A stretch of 64,000 nt of DNA from Limnobacter humi (GCF_024518835.1 NZ_JANIGO010000001.1:124001-188000), one strand, 5' to 3'; counted from the first letter of the stretch, positions 8,409 through 18,268 are shown. Notes: generated by a model from the sequence alone, not told the origin. Numbers and translations: made by a program.

Positions 8409-10900
8409 TCTGGCGTCCCCAGCATGCTGTCAGGCCGGCACACCCAATGCGCATCACAATGTGTACAGGCATCGCCCGGTGAGGCCTGCCAGTCCGCTTG
8501 CGCAGAAAAAAACGCATCCAGTTCCACAGCAAAGGTTTGCCAAACCACCTCACCCCAGTTCCCTTGGCCCTGCTGGGACTGTTCCTGGGTGGGTGGTGGC
8601 ATGGGTACCCATGCGACATCGTCGGTGTGGATTCCCAAAAACATCAATTCAGCAGAGGGCGCTTTCAGCAACGCCTGGTACATCGGCAATTGCGGCGCAC
8701 TCAGTGGTTCGGCAGCCATTTTTTTCAGCACGGGCAACGGTTTGAACTTAATGTCCACGATACTCACGTGTGAACCCAGCCGATCCAATCGATCCACACG
8801 ACCAGACAGTGGCAGGTCAACCCCCGTTTGTTTCAAGGGCAACGCGCCGTCCACCCTTGCCTCAGCCGTGTCCATTCGCCACCCCTGCAAGTATCGGCCC
8901 ATCAACTGGCCCGCCACTCGGGGAATCAACCGGTCAAACACAGCAATAAACGGGTGAAGAAGGCCCTGCTCTTCCAGCGTTAATCCGTGCCAAACCGCAT
9001 TGGCCTGTTGCTGCAAGGCGGTTTTCCAGGTTTGAAGATCATCGACTTTTACACCGGGCATCTGCAGTTGGCGGGCGGCTTTTTCCAATACCCGGTGAAC
9101 AAAGATACCCCTTAACTGCGGAAAGCTCGGCAAACCCTCGTCACGCTGACGTGGCCAAGGCATGGCATGCTTCAGGCCGAAACGCAGCGGGCAGGCCGCG
9201 AAATCGTCCAACGCTGTCACGCTGAGCTGGGCCGGCACCGACAGTGCGTCCGGCAGGGCCCGCAGGGCCAAGGCCTCAGTCGCGCACGCGTCCACCTGAA
9301 CCTGCTGCCCATTGGGCACCACCTGCCAGCCAGGGTAGGAAAAGCGCTGTTGCAGCAAACCGACCCACAACAGCTCAGGCAGCAATGACTCAGGTTTGCC
9401 AGCAGACTGGACACAATGCACCAGGCTCACCACATGAGCCTGATTCAGCAATTCGTACAAAGCAGACAGTTTCTGCATGCGAGCTTGCCTGGGCCCGGGA
9501 AAGCCCAATTCCTGCGCGACGGCAGGTGGCAATAATCCCGGCGGGCTTTCCTGAAAATGCGAGGCAGCACAGCCCAGGACCAGCACATGGTCCAACGTTC
9601 GTAAGCGCGTGGACATCAGTGGCACCATGCGCACCGGGCTGCGCACATCCTCTGGACGGAAACGTTCCTGTTCAGCCCAATGGCGCCAAGCGGCCAGCAG
9701 CCCTGCGGCCGAAAATTGCGCATCGGCCTGTAACAGACGCATTTGCCGCCAGCCCTGCACCACCAGTCGTCCAGCCTCATCCTGAAGCAGGTCGCTGAGC
9801 AAACCGCGATGCTCGAGCATATCCAGCACAGCCTGCGCCCACTGCGCCAATGTCCGATCACCGTGCAAGGCCCAGGGCTGGGCGTCGGGCTTCACCTCAC
9901 CAGTCAGCGGGTGCCGAAACAGATCAATTTGCCCCTGCTCAACCCACTGCCGCAACAAGGCGTCCATCCAGCCTGCCACATTGGCCGTGGACAGTCGCCA
10001 GCCAGTCCGGTCATCCACTTGAACGCCCACCTCGGCCAACAACGCCACCAGCCGACGGGCAGCCAGGCGGTCCAGCACAGCAACGGTGATGGATCGCCCA
10101 GGGCCAGAGTCATTCGCGGTGGATTCCAGCCAGTTCACGATGCAGGCTGCAGCCTGATGGGCCTGAGCCGTTTCATCCGGCGCCTCGTGCAACACAACGG
10201 GCGGTGCCACTGGGCCTGCCGGGCCGGATACCCAGCGCCGATGCACCCAATCCACCCAGGCCTGTGGCCCTTCAATCATGGGCAAGCTCAGGCGTTTAAC
10301 TGGTACTTCGGGAAAGAAACGCTCAATCCACCAACCCGGCAGGGGTTCACCATCATCCAGCCAGACAATCTGGTCAAGTGCCTGGGGTGGAATGGACGGG
10401 GACGCGATTTGGCGTTCCAGTTCATCACCGAACGCATCAGCCAGGCGGCTGACCACCTGCCCCTCTTCTGCGGAAAACGCATTGGACTGCAGGTATTCAG
10501 CCCATCGCGTTGGGCCGGAAGCCCGCACCCAGGTCAAGCGCAGCGCAAGGTCGAGGTATTCCTGGGCCAACGCCCACACCTGCGGCAGGGATAAACCCCC
10601 AGTCAAATTCGGCAAACCCTGGAGAATACTGACCAACTCGGCCTTCAACGCCCACCAGGCTGTTGGGGCAGCAGGCTGACTCAGGCGGTCGGCTGTCTGG
10701 ATGTGGGGTGAGAGCACAGGCCCATCGGGTTGCCCTGCGCGGGCAGCCATCACGGACTGGAAACGTGTCTTGAATTCAGCCGCTGCCTCCACCCTGGGCA
10801 TGATCCACAGCACCCGCTGAGGGTCCAGTGGTTGCCCGGCAAACCATTGCAGGGCCTCATCCAGTGGGTTGTTCACGCCGGTGTTAACAGGCTGAGACAT
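8405..10900 (-). CDS. addB: AddB-type PD-(D/E)XK nuclease subunit
   Basis: Second subunit of an AddAB-like break-resection complex, 831 residues. The N-terminal half resembles a degenerate helicase fold with no good Walker A (VLWIMPRVEAAAEF). The C-terminal nuclease has SGRVDRLDRLG and the core strand HVSIVDIKF. A likely 4Fe-4S cluster is built from C570 (FAACPLRFG) and C812, C815 and C821 (CTHCDAHWVC). This CX2CX5C spacing matches that of Bacillus AddB as I remember it. It is first in the leftward addB-addA operon and divergent from trxA. Shorter than Bacillus AddB (about 1160 aa), as is usual in proteobacteria. Confidence 0.88.
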   Translation of the reverse strand: MSQPVNTGVNNPLDEALQWFAGQPLDPQRVLWIMPRVEAAAEFKTRFQSVMAARAGQPDGPVLSPHIQTADRLSQPAAPTAWWALKAELVSILQGLPNLTGGLSLPQVWALAQEYLDLALRLTWVRASGPTRWAEYLQSNAFSAEEGQVVSRLADAFGDELERQIASPSIPPQALDQIVWLDDGEPLPGWWIERFFPEVPVKRLSLPMIEGPQAWVDWVHRRWVSGPAGPVAPPVVLHEAPDETAQAHQAAACIVNWLESTANDSGPGRSITVAVLDRLAARRLVALLAEVGVQVDDRTGWRLSTANVAGWMDALLRQWVEQGQIDLFRHPLTGEVKPDAQPWALHGDRTLAQWAQAVLDMLEHRGLLSDLLQDEAGRLVVQGWRQMRLLQADAQFSAAGLLAAWRHWAEQERFRPEDVRSPVRMVPLMSTRLRTLDHVLVLGCAASHFQESPPGLLPPAVAQELGFPGPRQARMQKLSALYELLNQAHVVSLVHCVQSAGKPESLLPELLWVGLLQQRFSYPGWQVVPNGQQVQVDACATEALALRALPDALSVPAQLSVTALDDFAACPLRFGLKHAMPWPRQRDEGLPSFPQLRGIFVHRVLEKAARQLQMPGVKVDDLQTWKTALQQQANAVWHGLTLEEQGLLHPFIAVFDRLIPRVAGQLMGRYLQGWRMDTAEARVDGALPLKQTGVDLPLSGRVDRLDRLGSHVSIVDIKFKPLPVLKKMAAEPLSAPQLPMYQALLKAPSAELMFLGIHTDDVAWVPMPPPTQEQSQQGQGNWGEVVWQTFAVELDAFFSAQADWQASPGDACTHCDAHWVCRPDSMLGTPE

Positions 10901-11091
10901 GCAAGACCTTGAATTTCAGAAGATTGTCCACAGTTACGAGGTGATGGTTTGTATTTGGCGTGTTTTTCGCTGTAACATCCAGAGTAGCATTTTCTTAACC
11001 CAGATTTTTCGCGGTTGTCCGAGTTGGTTTTCAGCTTTGACGGGCTTTTGGCACATTCACCAAGCCCCGACCCGATAAAGGATTGATTTCA

Positions 11092-11421
11092 ATGAGCAGT
11101 GATCTCATCAAGCATGTGAGCGACGCCACTTTCGAAAGCGACGTGTTGAAAACCGACGGCCCCGTGCTGGTCGATTACTGGGCCGAGTGGTGTGGTCCCT
11201 GCAAAATGATCGCCCCGATTCTGGACGACTTGTCAGCCGACTACAAAGGCAAGCTGCAAATCGCCAAGCTGAACGTGGACGAAAACACCGACACACCCGC
11301 CAAATACGGCATTCGTGGTATTCCAACCCTGATGTTGTTTAAAAACGGCGCTGTGGTGGCCACCAAGGTGGGCGCGCTGTCCAAATCGCAACTGGCTGCT
11401 TTCATTGACAGCCATCTGTAA
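11092..11421 (+). CDS. trxA: Thioredoxin 1
   Basis: Cytoplasmic dithiol-disulfide oxidoreductase, 109 residues. The active site is WCGPC (C34, C37). The cis-Pro loop [11 protein letters not shown] is intact. I prefer the ATG at 11092 ([10 protein letters not shown]): AAAGGA lies about 9 nt upstream, and the in-frame TTG at 11083 adds three residues. The gene lies just upstream of rho in the same direction, an arrangement conserved in many proteobacteria. Confidence 0.97.
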   Translation: MSSDLIKHVSDATFESDVLKTDGPVLVDYWAEWCGPCKMIAPILDDLSADYKGKLQIAKLNVDENTDTPAKYGIRGIPTLMLFKNGAVVATKVGALSKSQLAAFIDSHL

Positions 11422-11435
11422 TACAATGCAAAAAA

Positions 11436-11456
11436 AGCCCGGTGAAATGCCGGGCT
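11436..11456. terminator. Hairpin between trxA and rho
   Basis: AGCCCGG and CCGGGCT form a 7-bp perfect stem over a 7-nt loop. An A6 run immediately left of the stem becomes a T tract on the minus strand, so it is a canonical intrinsic terminator only for leftward transcription. Rightward it lacks a T run and may act only as a 3'-end stabiliser for trxA mRNA. Confidence 0.5.
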
Positions 11457-11539
11457 GCTGATCTGCAGTAAATTCACCCAACACCCTTTCTCCCTCGTTT
11501 GTCACCCCTGGCGTTCGCCACCCTTCTTCCCGCACAGCT

Positions 11540-12802
11540 ATGTATCTTTCTGAATTAAAAACCCAACACGTGTCTCAACTGCTGGAAATGGCTGCAGGGC
11601 TGGACATTGAGAACGCCAACCGGTTGCGCAAACAGGAACTGATGTTTGCAATCCTGAAGAAGCGGGCCAAAAACGGCGAGCAAATTTTTGGAGATGGTGT
11701 GCTGGAAGTGCTGCCCGATGGTTTTGGCTTCCTGCGTTCGCCAGAAACATCCTACCTGGCCAGCCCAGACGACATTTACATTTCCCCCAGCCAGATTCGC
11801 CGCTTTAACCTGCACACGGGTGACAGCATCGAAGGCGAAGTGCGCACGCCCAAAGATGGCGAGCGTTACTTTGCGCTGGTGAAAGTGGACAAGGTCAATG
11901 GCGAAGCACCCGAGGCCAGCAAACACAAAATCCTGTTCGAAAACCTGACGCCCCTGCACCCCAACCAGCCCTTGAAGCTGGAACGCGAGATGCGGGGCGA
12001 AGAAAACAACACTGGTCGCATCATCGACATGATTGCACCCATCGGTAAAGGCCAGCGTGGCTTGCTGGTGGCGCCGCCCAAGTCCGGTAAAACCGTGATG
12101 CTGCAACACGTGGCCCACGCCATCACCGACAACCACCCAGACATCACCCTGATTGTGCTGCTGATCGACGAGCGCCCGGAAGAAGTGACGGAAATGATGC
12201 GCTCGGTGCGCGGTGAAGTGATTGCTTCCACCTTTGACGAACCGGCAACACGCCACGTGCAAGTGGCCGAAATGGTGATTGAAAAAGCCAAGCGCCTGGT
12301 TGAACACAAGCGTGACGTGGTCATTCTGCTCGACTCCATTACCCGCTTGGCCCGCGCTTACAACACGGTGGTGCCCTCCTCTGGCAAAGTGCTGACCGGT
12401 GGTGTGGATGCCAACGCATTGCACCGCCCCAAGCGTTTTTTCGGTGCTGCGCGAAACATTGAAGAAGGTGGTTCGCTCACCATCATTGCCACGGCACTGG
12501 TGGACACCGGCAGCCGAATGGACGAGGTGATTTACGAAGAATTCAAGGGCACGGGCAACATGGAAATCCACCTCGAGCGCCGCATGGCCGAGAAGCGGGT
12601 TTACCCAGCCATCAACATCAACCGCTCGTCCACACGCCGGGAAGAACTGCTCATCAAACCCGACCTCCTGCAGAAGATTTGGGTACTGCGCCGCCTGCTG
12701 CACGACATGGACGAAATCGCGGCGATGGAATTCCTCATGGACAAGATTCGCCAAACCAAGAACAACAACGAATTTTTCGAGATGATGAAGCGGGGCAATT
12801 AA
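11540..12802 (+). CDS. rho: Transcription termination factor Rho
   Basis: Hexameric RNA-dependent ATPase that terminates transcription. The 420-residue length is normal. The N-terminal domain ([18 protein letters not shown]) leads into the cold-shock-like RNA-binding fold ([20 protein letters not shown]). The ATPase core has Walker [12 protein letters not shown], Walker [16 protein letters not shown] and the conserved [20 protein letters not shown] block. Nothing is missing. About 120 bp separate it from trxA. Confidence 0.98.
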   Translation: MYLSELKTQHVSQLLEMAAGLDIENANRLRKQELMFAILKKRAKNGEQIFGDGVLEVLPDGFGFLRSPETSYLASPDDIYISPSQIRRFNLHTGDSIEGEVRTPKDGERYFALVKVDKVNGEAPEASKHKILFENLTPLHPNQPLKLEREMRGEENNTGRIIDMIAPIGKGQRGLLVAPPKSGKTVMLQHVAHAITDNHPDITLIVLLIDERPEEVTEMMRSVRGEVIASTFDEPATRHVQVAEMVIEKAKRLVEHKRDVVILLDSITRLARAYNTVVPSSGKVLTGGVDANALHRPKRFFGAARNIEEGGSLTIIATALVDTGSRMDEVIYEEFKGTGNMEIHLERRMAEKRVYPAININRSSTRREELLIKPDLLQKIWVLRRLLHDMDEIAAMEFLMDKIRQTKNNNEFFEMMKRGN

Positions 12803-12825
12803 GTCCGCAGCCTGATTCGAGTTCA

Positions 12826-12857
12826 CAAAAAACCCGGCCTTGCTGCCGGTTTTTTTC
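12826..12857. terminator. Bidirectional terminator between rho and msrA
   Basis: CCGGC (12834-12838) pairs with GCCGG (12845-12849) over a CTTGCT loop. The stem is preceded by an A run and followed by T7 (12850-12856). It lies between the convergent stops of rho (12802) and msrA (12858), so it can serve both strands. Confidence 0.8.
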
Positions 12858-13460
12858 TTATTTCGACGAACCCCACACCTCAACCAAACGGTCATCCCGA
12901 CCGCAGCGGCTGCGGTAATAGTTGTAGCGAATCGGGTTTTTCTTGTAGTAGTCCTGATGGTATTCCTCAGCAGGATAAAAACCGATCACTGGCGCAACCT
13001 CGGTGTATACCACCGGAAATCGTTTGCTGTTCACCAAGCGAGCCAAGCTGTCCTGAGCAATCTTTTTTTGCTCATCATTTGCATAAAAAATTGCGGTGCG
13101 GTACTGGCGGCCCACATCGCAAAACTGGCGGTCTTTCACAGTCGGGTCAATGGTTTTCCAGTAATGCTCCACCAATTGTGCATAGCTCACTTTCGCCGGG
13201 TCAAACTCCACCAGCACCGCTTCAGCATGCCCTGTTTTCCCGCCGCCCACCTGCTCATAGGTGGGGTTCTTCTCGGCTCCACCCGCGTAGCCCGAGGTGG
13301 TTTTGATCACACCGGGAACCTTGTCAAAGTCGGACTCGGTGCACCAAAAACACCCGCCAGCAAATACGGCTGTTTGTGTGGCGGCTGCCCAGGCGGTCGA
13401 ACCGATCGATGCACCCAGCGACAGCACCAAGCCAGCCAACATGATTTGAATGCGCCTCAT
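12858..13460 (-). CDS. msrA: Peptide methionine (S)-sulfoxide reductase MsrA, exported
   Basis: Reduces S-epimers of methionine sulfoxide in oxidised proteins. The 200-residue protein has the catalytic GCFWC motif (C37 nucleophile, C40), followed by VIKTTSGYAGG, GHAEAVLVEFDP and the C-terminal YHQDYYKKNP. A Sec-type signal peptide is visible (residues 1-25, ending STAWA), so it probably acts in the periplasm. Its ATG overlaps the msrB stop (ATGA), making a coupled msrB-msrA pair that covers both epimers. Confidence 0.95.
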   Translation of the reverse strand: MRRIQIMLAGLVLSLGASIGSTAWAAATQTAVFAGGCFWCTESDFDKVPGVIKTTSGYAGGAEKNPTYEQVGGGKTGHAEAVLVEFDPAKVSYAQLVEHYWKTIDPTVKDRQFCDVGRQYRTAIFYANDEQKKIAQDSLARLVNSKRFPVVYTEVAPVIGFYPAEEYHQDYYKKNPIRYNYYRSRCGRDDRLVEVWGSSK

Positions 13461-13969
13461 GATTTCAACACCTCAGGCAAGGCCTCTCCATCGGCCACAA
13501 ATTTCAAGGCCAAACCATTGTTGCAATACCGCTTGCCGGTGGGGGGCGGACCATCGTCAAACACATGCCCTTGGTGTCCACCGCAGTTGCTGCAGTGGTA
13601 TTCGGTGCGGGGCAATATCAGTTTGAAATCCCGTTTGGTGCCCAAAGCACCTGCAATCGACTGGAAAAAGCTGGGCCAGCCGGTGCCACTGTTGAATTTG
13701 GAATCCGACTTGAACAGGGGCTGACTACACGCAGCACACACAAAGGTTCCCTTGCGCTTTTCGTCATTGAGAGGGCTGCTCCAAGGGCGCTCCGTGTCCT
13801 CTTGAAAAAGCACGCCATATTGTTCTTTGCTGATGATTTTCAACCAGTCTTCTTTGCGCTTGTTCACTTTGAACTCTCCTGCCAGGGCAACCTGCTGAAC
13901 CAGGCTTGTTGCAAACCAACCAGTGCCCAGGGTACCCAGCGTACTCAATAAAAAATGTCGTCGTTTCAT
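13457..13969 (-). CDS. msrB: Peptide methionine (R)-sulfoxide reductase MsrB, exported
   Basis: Reduces R-methionine sulfoxide; 170 residues. Zinc is held by C78/C81 (CAAC) and C126/C129 (CSNC). FNSGTGWPSF and GHVFDDGP are family blocks. The catalytic Cys is C149 in RYCNNGLALKF; most relatives read RYCINSAALRF, so the two following residues differ. The N-terminus MKRRHFLLST has a twin-arginine look (RRxFL) with a hydrophobic stretch, suggesting Tat or Sec export. Coupled to msrA by an overlap. Confidence 0.94.
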   Translation of the reverse strand: MKRRHFLLSTLGTLGTGWFATSLVQQVALAGEFKVNKRKEDWLKIISKEQYGVLFQEDTERPWSSPLNDEKRKGTFVCAACSQPLFKSDSKFNSGTGWPSFFQSIAGALGTKRDFKLILPRTEYHCSNCGGHQGHVFDDGPPPTGKRYCNNGLALKFVADGEALPEVLKS

Positions 13970-13987
13970 TCAAATTATCCTATTCAT

Positions 13988-14806
13988 TCAACTGTTTGGG
14001 CATTGGGACAACGCCTTCGGCGCATTCAAGGCCTGCAATACCTCTCCAGTGCCGCGGGCTTCAACAAAGGCGCCGACACCCAATTGGCTGGATTTCCATG
14101 CGCTGGGCAGCAGGGCTTGAATGGGTATGCCCGCTTTGACCTTGGACACCGGGTACGGACCAAATACGCGCCGAACCACACCGTCATGGGTCAACACCTC
14201 ACCCCGGTTTTCACCGGAATTCACAGCCGATGTTAATCCATCTTCATACAGCACCACAGTCACTGTGGCCTCTCCGTCCACAGCACCCTCTGTGTCTTGA
14301 ATACGCACCGTCGCATTCAATTTTCCGGAATCCGCGGGGATGGTCTCCAGCTGCAAGGCCCACGGCACCGGTATTTTCTGGGCAGTGGCCAATTGGCGGC
14401 TCAATGTCGAACGCAGGTTCCAGTCGCGGGATTCCGCACTGTTCATCACCACCTGCGGCGTGTAAATGCCACGGGTGTGACCAATGTTTCGGTGCCCGTA
14501 TTGGCGCGCGGTGTATTGCGGGCTGCCGTAGGGATCTTTCCAGCCAATGTAATCCCAATAGTCCACATGAAAAGCCAATGGCAACACCTGGGTGGCCAAT
14601 TCGGGTGTTTTCAAGCGGGAACTCAACCAGCGATCGGCGGGTGGACAACTGCTGCAACCCTCGGAGGTGAACAACTCCACCAGCACCACCTTGTGGGCAG
14701 GACTTGCCCAGGTACAACGCTGCTCGGCCGCCATGGCAGGCAATGCAGCGGTCAGCGTGGCTGACAGGATTGCCGTATTCATCCACATCTTTTGAACGGT
14801 CTTCAT
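13988..14806 (-). CDS. DUF1223 family exported CxxC protein
   Basis: 272-residue protein with a signal peptide ending in PAMAA (about residue 27), then the DUF1223 hallmark LVELFTSEGCSSCPPADRWL with C51 and C54 in a thioredoxin-like CxxC. The family has no established biochemical role; a redox function outside the cytoplasm is inferred. WSLNLRSTLSRQ-like and AVDGEATVTVVLYEDG segments form the C-terminal half. It is transcribed just before msrB-msrA (18 bp gap) and after the MxKDx protein, consistent with an envelope oxidative-stress group. Confidence 0.85.
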   Translation of the reverse strand: MKTVQKMWMNTAILSATLTAALPAMAAEQRCTWASPAHKVVLVELFTSEGCSSCPPADRWLSSRLKTPELATQVLPLAFHVDYWDYIGWKDPYGSPQYTARQYGHRNIGHTRGIYTPQVVMNSAESRDWNLRSTLSRQLATAQKIPVPWALQLETIPADSGKLNATVRIQDTEGAVDGEATVTVVLYEDGLTSAVNSGENRGEVLTHDGVVRRVFGPYPVSKVKAGIPIQALLPSAWKSSQLGVGAFVEARGTGEVLQALNAPKALSQCPNS

Positions 14807-14825
14807 ACGACAACCCTCCTCGCCC

Positions 14826-15071
14826 TTATTTCTTCATCATGTCGTCTTTTTTCATGTCATCTTTTTTCATCATGTCGTCTTTCTTCATGCCGTCTTTGTT
14901 GGACATGGTGTCTTTCTTCATGTGGTCTTTTTTCATGTGATCCTTCGACATGGACTCCTTCTTCATCATGTCGTCTTTTTTCATCATGTCGTCTTTCTTC
15001 ATCTCGTCGGCGTAGGCGCCTGAGAACAAGAATGCGGAGGCAGACACCAGGGCGAACAGTACTTTCTTCAT
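14826..15071 (-). CDS. Pentapeptide MxKDx repeat protein
   Basis: 81-residue secreted or periplasmic repeat protein. A signal peptide (MKKVLFALVSASAFLFSGAYA, cleaved near residue 21) precedes a mature part made almost wholly of MKKDDM-type units, with variants MKKES, MSKDH, MKKDH, MKKDT and MSNKDG. This corresponds to the known pentapeptide MXKDX repeat family, whose function is not established. The ATG at 15071 has GGAAG upstream; the longer open frame has no family match. Alternating Met and Lys/Asp residues could scavenge oxidants or bind metals, which would fit the neighbouring msr genes; this is inference. Confidence 0.85.
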   Translation of the reverse strand: MKKVLFALVSASAFLFSGAYADEMKKDDMMKKDDMMKKESMSKDHMKKDHMKKDTMSNKDGMKKDDMMKKDDMKKDDMMKK

Positions 15072-15512
15072 TGCAATCTTCCTTCTGAAAAGGCGCGGGA
15101 TGCGCATGCCGGGAACGATTCCCGAAGAGGAGTTCGGTGGCTTGTGCCGGGTGGTTACAAGGCGGAGAGAAATATTTTGGGTGGCCCAAGCAATGCCGGG
15201 TGCCCGTGCCTTTTTAGCCCCCCCCAGCAAAGCCGGTAGCCCGGTCCGAACGCCCCCCGAATGTAAAGGTTGCCCCGCGCATTCTGAACCGGACCGATAA
15301 CTCGCCACTGCGTGGCTCAAACATCTCGGTCCGTGTGTTCGAATGCTGTGCGGGTCAAACCAATCGGGTGGCTGAATGTTCGGAGCCGGGCACACCGGTG
15401 TTGCTGGGGCGGCCTGCGCGGTTCACCTCGCCTGCAGCGACAGTCAGGACAATCTGCAAAACCGTGACAAGCAGGCGTGGTGACCGAGCGGTGACACAAT
15501 TCAGATTCGCGA
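15072..15512. other. Gene-free stretch, promoter region of the MxKDx gene
   Basis: No convincing coding frame. Two short palindromes lie close to the MxKDx start: ATGCGCAT (15100-15107) and CGGGAA-CGA-TTCCCG (15110-15124, perfect arms). They could be an operator for the leftward redox group. The part near emrB (15300-15512) shows no terminator hairpin with a T tract that I could recognise. Confidence 0.4.
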
Positions 15513-17036
15513 TCAATGGTCTGCTGCTACCCGGCTAAACGGCCCTTTCGCCAACCAAATGGGAAAGATCAAGGCCACCATCATCATGCCGCAAATGCAC
15601 AGCACCGCATTGGTGGACAGCAAGTACGCCTGTTGATTGATCAATCGGTCGGTGGTGGCCAGGGCGCTGTCCATGTTCATGCCCAAGCCCTGCAGCGTAC
15701 CCACATAGCCCATGGCATTGTCGGAAGCTGTGTTCACATTCTCGACCAACCTGGCGTGGTGCATGGTCGCTTTGTGCTCCCACAGGGAGGTGATGGTCGC
15801 CGTGCCCACACTGGAACCCATGTTGCGGATGAAACTGTTCAAACCCGAGGCCCCAGCCATGCGGTCTGGTGAAATACCGGACAAACTGATGGTAATCAAC
15901 GGCAGGAAGAAGCAGGACACACCAATGCCCATGATCAAGCGGGTGCCCGCCAAGGTTCCGTAGGTCACATCGGGTGTAAACCGGGCGCACACAAACGCGT
16001 ACACCGCAAACATGAAAAAGCCGAAACTGGCCACTGCCCGGGCATCCACCTTGGCAATGTTGGCCCCCACGATCGGGCCTAAAAACACGGCCAACACGCC
16101 GCCCAGGGCCATGGTTCGGCCAGCCCAGGTGGGCGTGTAGCCCATTTGTGTTTGCAGCCACAGGGGCAGCACCACTGTAGAGCCAAAAAAGGCAATGGTG
16201 CCAATAAACAGACACACCATACCCACTGCAAAATTGCGCTGGGTAAACAGCTTCAAATCCACCAGGGGGTGCTCGTCATACCACTCGTAGATGATGAACA
16301 CACCCAAGCCCACAAAGGCGACCACGCCCAAGGCAATCACCGTGGGGCTTTCAAACCAATCCAGCTCGTTGCCTTTGTCGAGCATGATCTGCAACGCACC
16401 CACCCCAATCATGAGCAACACCAAACCGACCAGATCAATCGGCAGCTGGCGCTTGGGCGTCTCGCGCTTTCTAAAAATGGGATACACCAGAAACAGGCAC
16501 AGCATGCCCACGGGCAAGTTGATGAGGAACACCCAGTGCCAACTCAGGTTGTCGGTTAGCCACCCCCCACTCAATGGACCGATGATGGGCGCAGCCACCG
16601 TGGTCATGGCCCAGATGCCGGTGGCCAAACCAGCCTTTTCCGGAGGGTAGGCAGACAACATCAAGGTTTGCGACATGGGAATCATGGCGGCACCAAAAAT
16701 GCCTTGCAGCACCCGGGCGGCAAGCAACACTTCAAACGAGGGCGCCATGCCGCACAACAACGACGCCATGGTAAACATGAAGGTGCTGATACAAAACAGC
16801 TTCACCTGCCCCAAGCGGCCTGCCAGCCACCCGGTGAGTGGCAACATAATGGCCTCGGCCACCGCATACGAGGTGATGGCCCAGGTGCCTTGGGATGGAG
16901 CAACCCCCAAGTCACCCGAGATGTTGGGAATGGACACGTTGACGATGGTCAGGTCCAGCACATTCATGAACGACGCCATGCCCAAGGCCAGTGTGGCCCA
17001 CAGGCGCTGGCCTGCAGGCAAGGGTTGGGGGTTCAT
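15513..17036 (-). CDS. emrB: EmrB/QacA-type (DHA2) MFS drug transporter
   Basis: Inner-membrane proton antiporter with about 14 transmembrane helices, 507 residues. Family marks are FMNVLDLTIVNVSIPNISGD in helix 1 (motif D1), GWLAGRLGQVKLF (motif A), RVLQGIFGAAMIPMSQ (motif B) and LINLPVG. Its ATG overlaps the emrA stop. With the membrane-fusion protein and outer-membrane factor it forms a complete tripartite exporter; substrates cannot be predicted. Last gene of the marR operon. Confidence 0.93.
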   Translation of the reverse strand: MNPQPLPAGQRLWATLALGMASFMNVLDLTIVNVSIPNISGDLGVAPSQGTWAITSYAVAEAIMLPLTGWLAGRLGQVKLFCISTFMFTMASLLCGMAPSFEVLLAARVLQGIFGAAMIPMSQTLMLSAYPPEKAGLATGIWAMTTVAAPIIGPLSGGWLTDNLSWHWVFLINLPVGMLCLFLVYPIFRKRETPKRQLPIDLVGLVLLMIGVGALQIMLDKGNELDWFESPTVIALGVVAFVGLGVFIIYEWYDEHPLVDLKLFTQRNFAVGMVCLFIGTIAFFGSTVVLPLWLQTQMGYTPTWAGRTMALGGVLAVFLGPIVGANIAKVDARAVASFGFFMFAVYAFVCARFTPDVTYGTLAGTRLIMGIGVSCFFLPLITISLSGISPDRMAGASGLNSFIRNMGSSVGTATITSLWEHKATMHHARLVENVNTASDNAMGYVGTLQGLGMNMDSALATTDRLINQQAYLLSTNAVLCICGMMMVALIFPIWLAKGPFSRVAADH

Positions 17037-18268
17037 GATCCTTTCAACTCCCGGTTCAGGTGGGCTTGAACATACGCGTCGGCTTTCTTGCCGAGTTCAT
17101 CAAACACGGTGGTTTGACGTGCAGCAGTTTGCTCACCCGCCACCAGCGCACCGTCCTGCGAATGGGTGTCCACTTCAGCACGCATCGACAAACCGACACG
17201 CAAGGGGGCTTTTTTCAGTTCCTCCGCATCCAGCGCAATGCGCACCGGCACCCGTTGCACAATCTTGATCCAGTTGCCGGTTGCATTCTGGGCAGGCAGC
17301 AAAGAAAACGCACTGCCGGTACCCGCGGACAATCCTGCCACCTTGCCGTGGTAGGTCACTGCGCTGCCGTACACATCCGCTTCCAATGTGACTGGTTGGC
17401 CCACGCGAATGCGACGCAACTGGCTTTCCTTGAAATTGGCGTCCACCCACACAGCATCCAAGGGGATCACGGTGAGCAATGGCGTGCCAGGCGCAACCCG
17501 TGCACCCGGCTGCACACTGCGTTTGGCCACCTGGCCTGACACGGGTGCTTCAATGCGGGTGCGCTGGTCGTTCACAAAGGCGGCGCGTAATTGCGCAGCC
17601 GCTTGCAGCACGCGGGGGTGACTGGACACCTTCACATCGCGGGTTTGGTTCAGTGAGGCATCCAGCGTCGCTTGGGCCTGCGTCAAACCCGCCTGGGCCT
17701 GCAGCAATGCAGCCTTTGCAGCCGACAATTGCGCAGCCATTTGCGTGGCGGTGCTGCGGGCATGCTCCAGTTCTTCCGCGGACACCGCACCCAGCTTGAA
17801 TGCCGCTTCACGCCGGTTAAGGTCCGATTGTGCACGGGTGTTTTCAGCGGTCAACCGGTTCACGTCTTCTGTGGCTTTTGCGATATCCGCCTGACGGCTT
17901 TGTGCTCCGGCTTTGTTGATATTGACCTGGTCATACAGCGACTTCACGGCACGCACGGTATCGGCCAGTTGAGCTTCGGCCTGCGCCAGGGCCACTTGGG
18001 TATCGGTATTGTCCAATTCAATCAGTGCCTGGCCGGCAGTGACCACCTGATTGTCATCGGCCAACACGCGTTTCACGTTGCCAGTCACTTGGGAAGAAAC
18101 CACCACCAAGTCACCCGCAACGTAGGCGTTGTCAGTCTCTTCGCTGAAACGACCAAATGCATATTCGTAAGCTGCAAAGCCGAGTCCACCGAGCACCACC
18201 GCACTCAGGAAGATGGCGATGACTTTTTTTCGTTTGCCGGCATTGATTGGTGTTTGTGTTGTGCTCAT
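17033..18268 (-). CDS. emrA: EmrA-type periplasmic adaptor (HlyD family)
   Basis: Membrane fusion protein linking the EmrB-like pump to the outer-membrane factor; 411 residues. One N-terminal transmembrane helix (about 15-35) is followed by a split lipoyl domain (YVAGDLVVVSSQVTGNVKRV and VSGQVAKRSVQPGARVAPG). Between the halves is a long alpha-helical hairpin rich in Ala/Gln (about 75-215). The C-terminal barrel includes VWVDANFKESQLRRIRVGQ. Overlaps both neighbours by 4 bp. Confidence 0.94.
   Translation of the reverse strand: MSTTQTPINAGKRKKVIAIFLSAVVLGGLGFAAYEYAFGRFSEETDNAYVAGDLVVVSSQVTGNVKRVLADDNQVVTAGQALIELDNTDTQVALAQAEAQLADTVRAVKSLYDQVNINKAGAQSRQADIAKATEDVNRLTAENTRAQSDLNRREAAFKLGAVSAEELEHARSTATQMAAQLSAAKAALLQAQAGLTQAQATLDASLNQTRDVKVSSHPRVLQAAAQLRAAFVNDQRTRIEAPVSGQVAKRSVQPGARVAPGTPLLTVIPLDAVWVDANFKESQLRRIRVGQPVTLEADVYGSAVTYHGKVAGLSAGTGSAFSLLPAQNATGNWIKIVQRVPVRIALDAEELKKAPLRVGLSMRAEVDTHSQDGALVAGEQTAARQTTVFDELGKKADAYVQAHLNRELKGS

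Noticed and set aside
11555-12895. 446-codon open frame antisense to rho
   Set aside because: His/Val-rich shadow translation of the rho reverse complement; rho itself is certain.
14826-15071. CRISPR-like short repeats
   Set aside because: The repetition is in codons of the MKKDDM peptide units with no spacers; it is a coding repeat.
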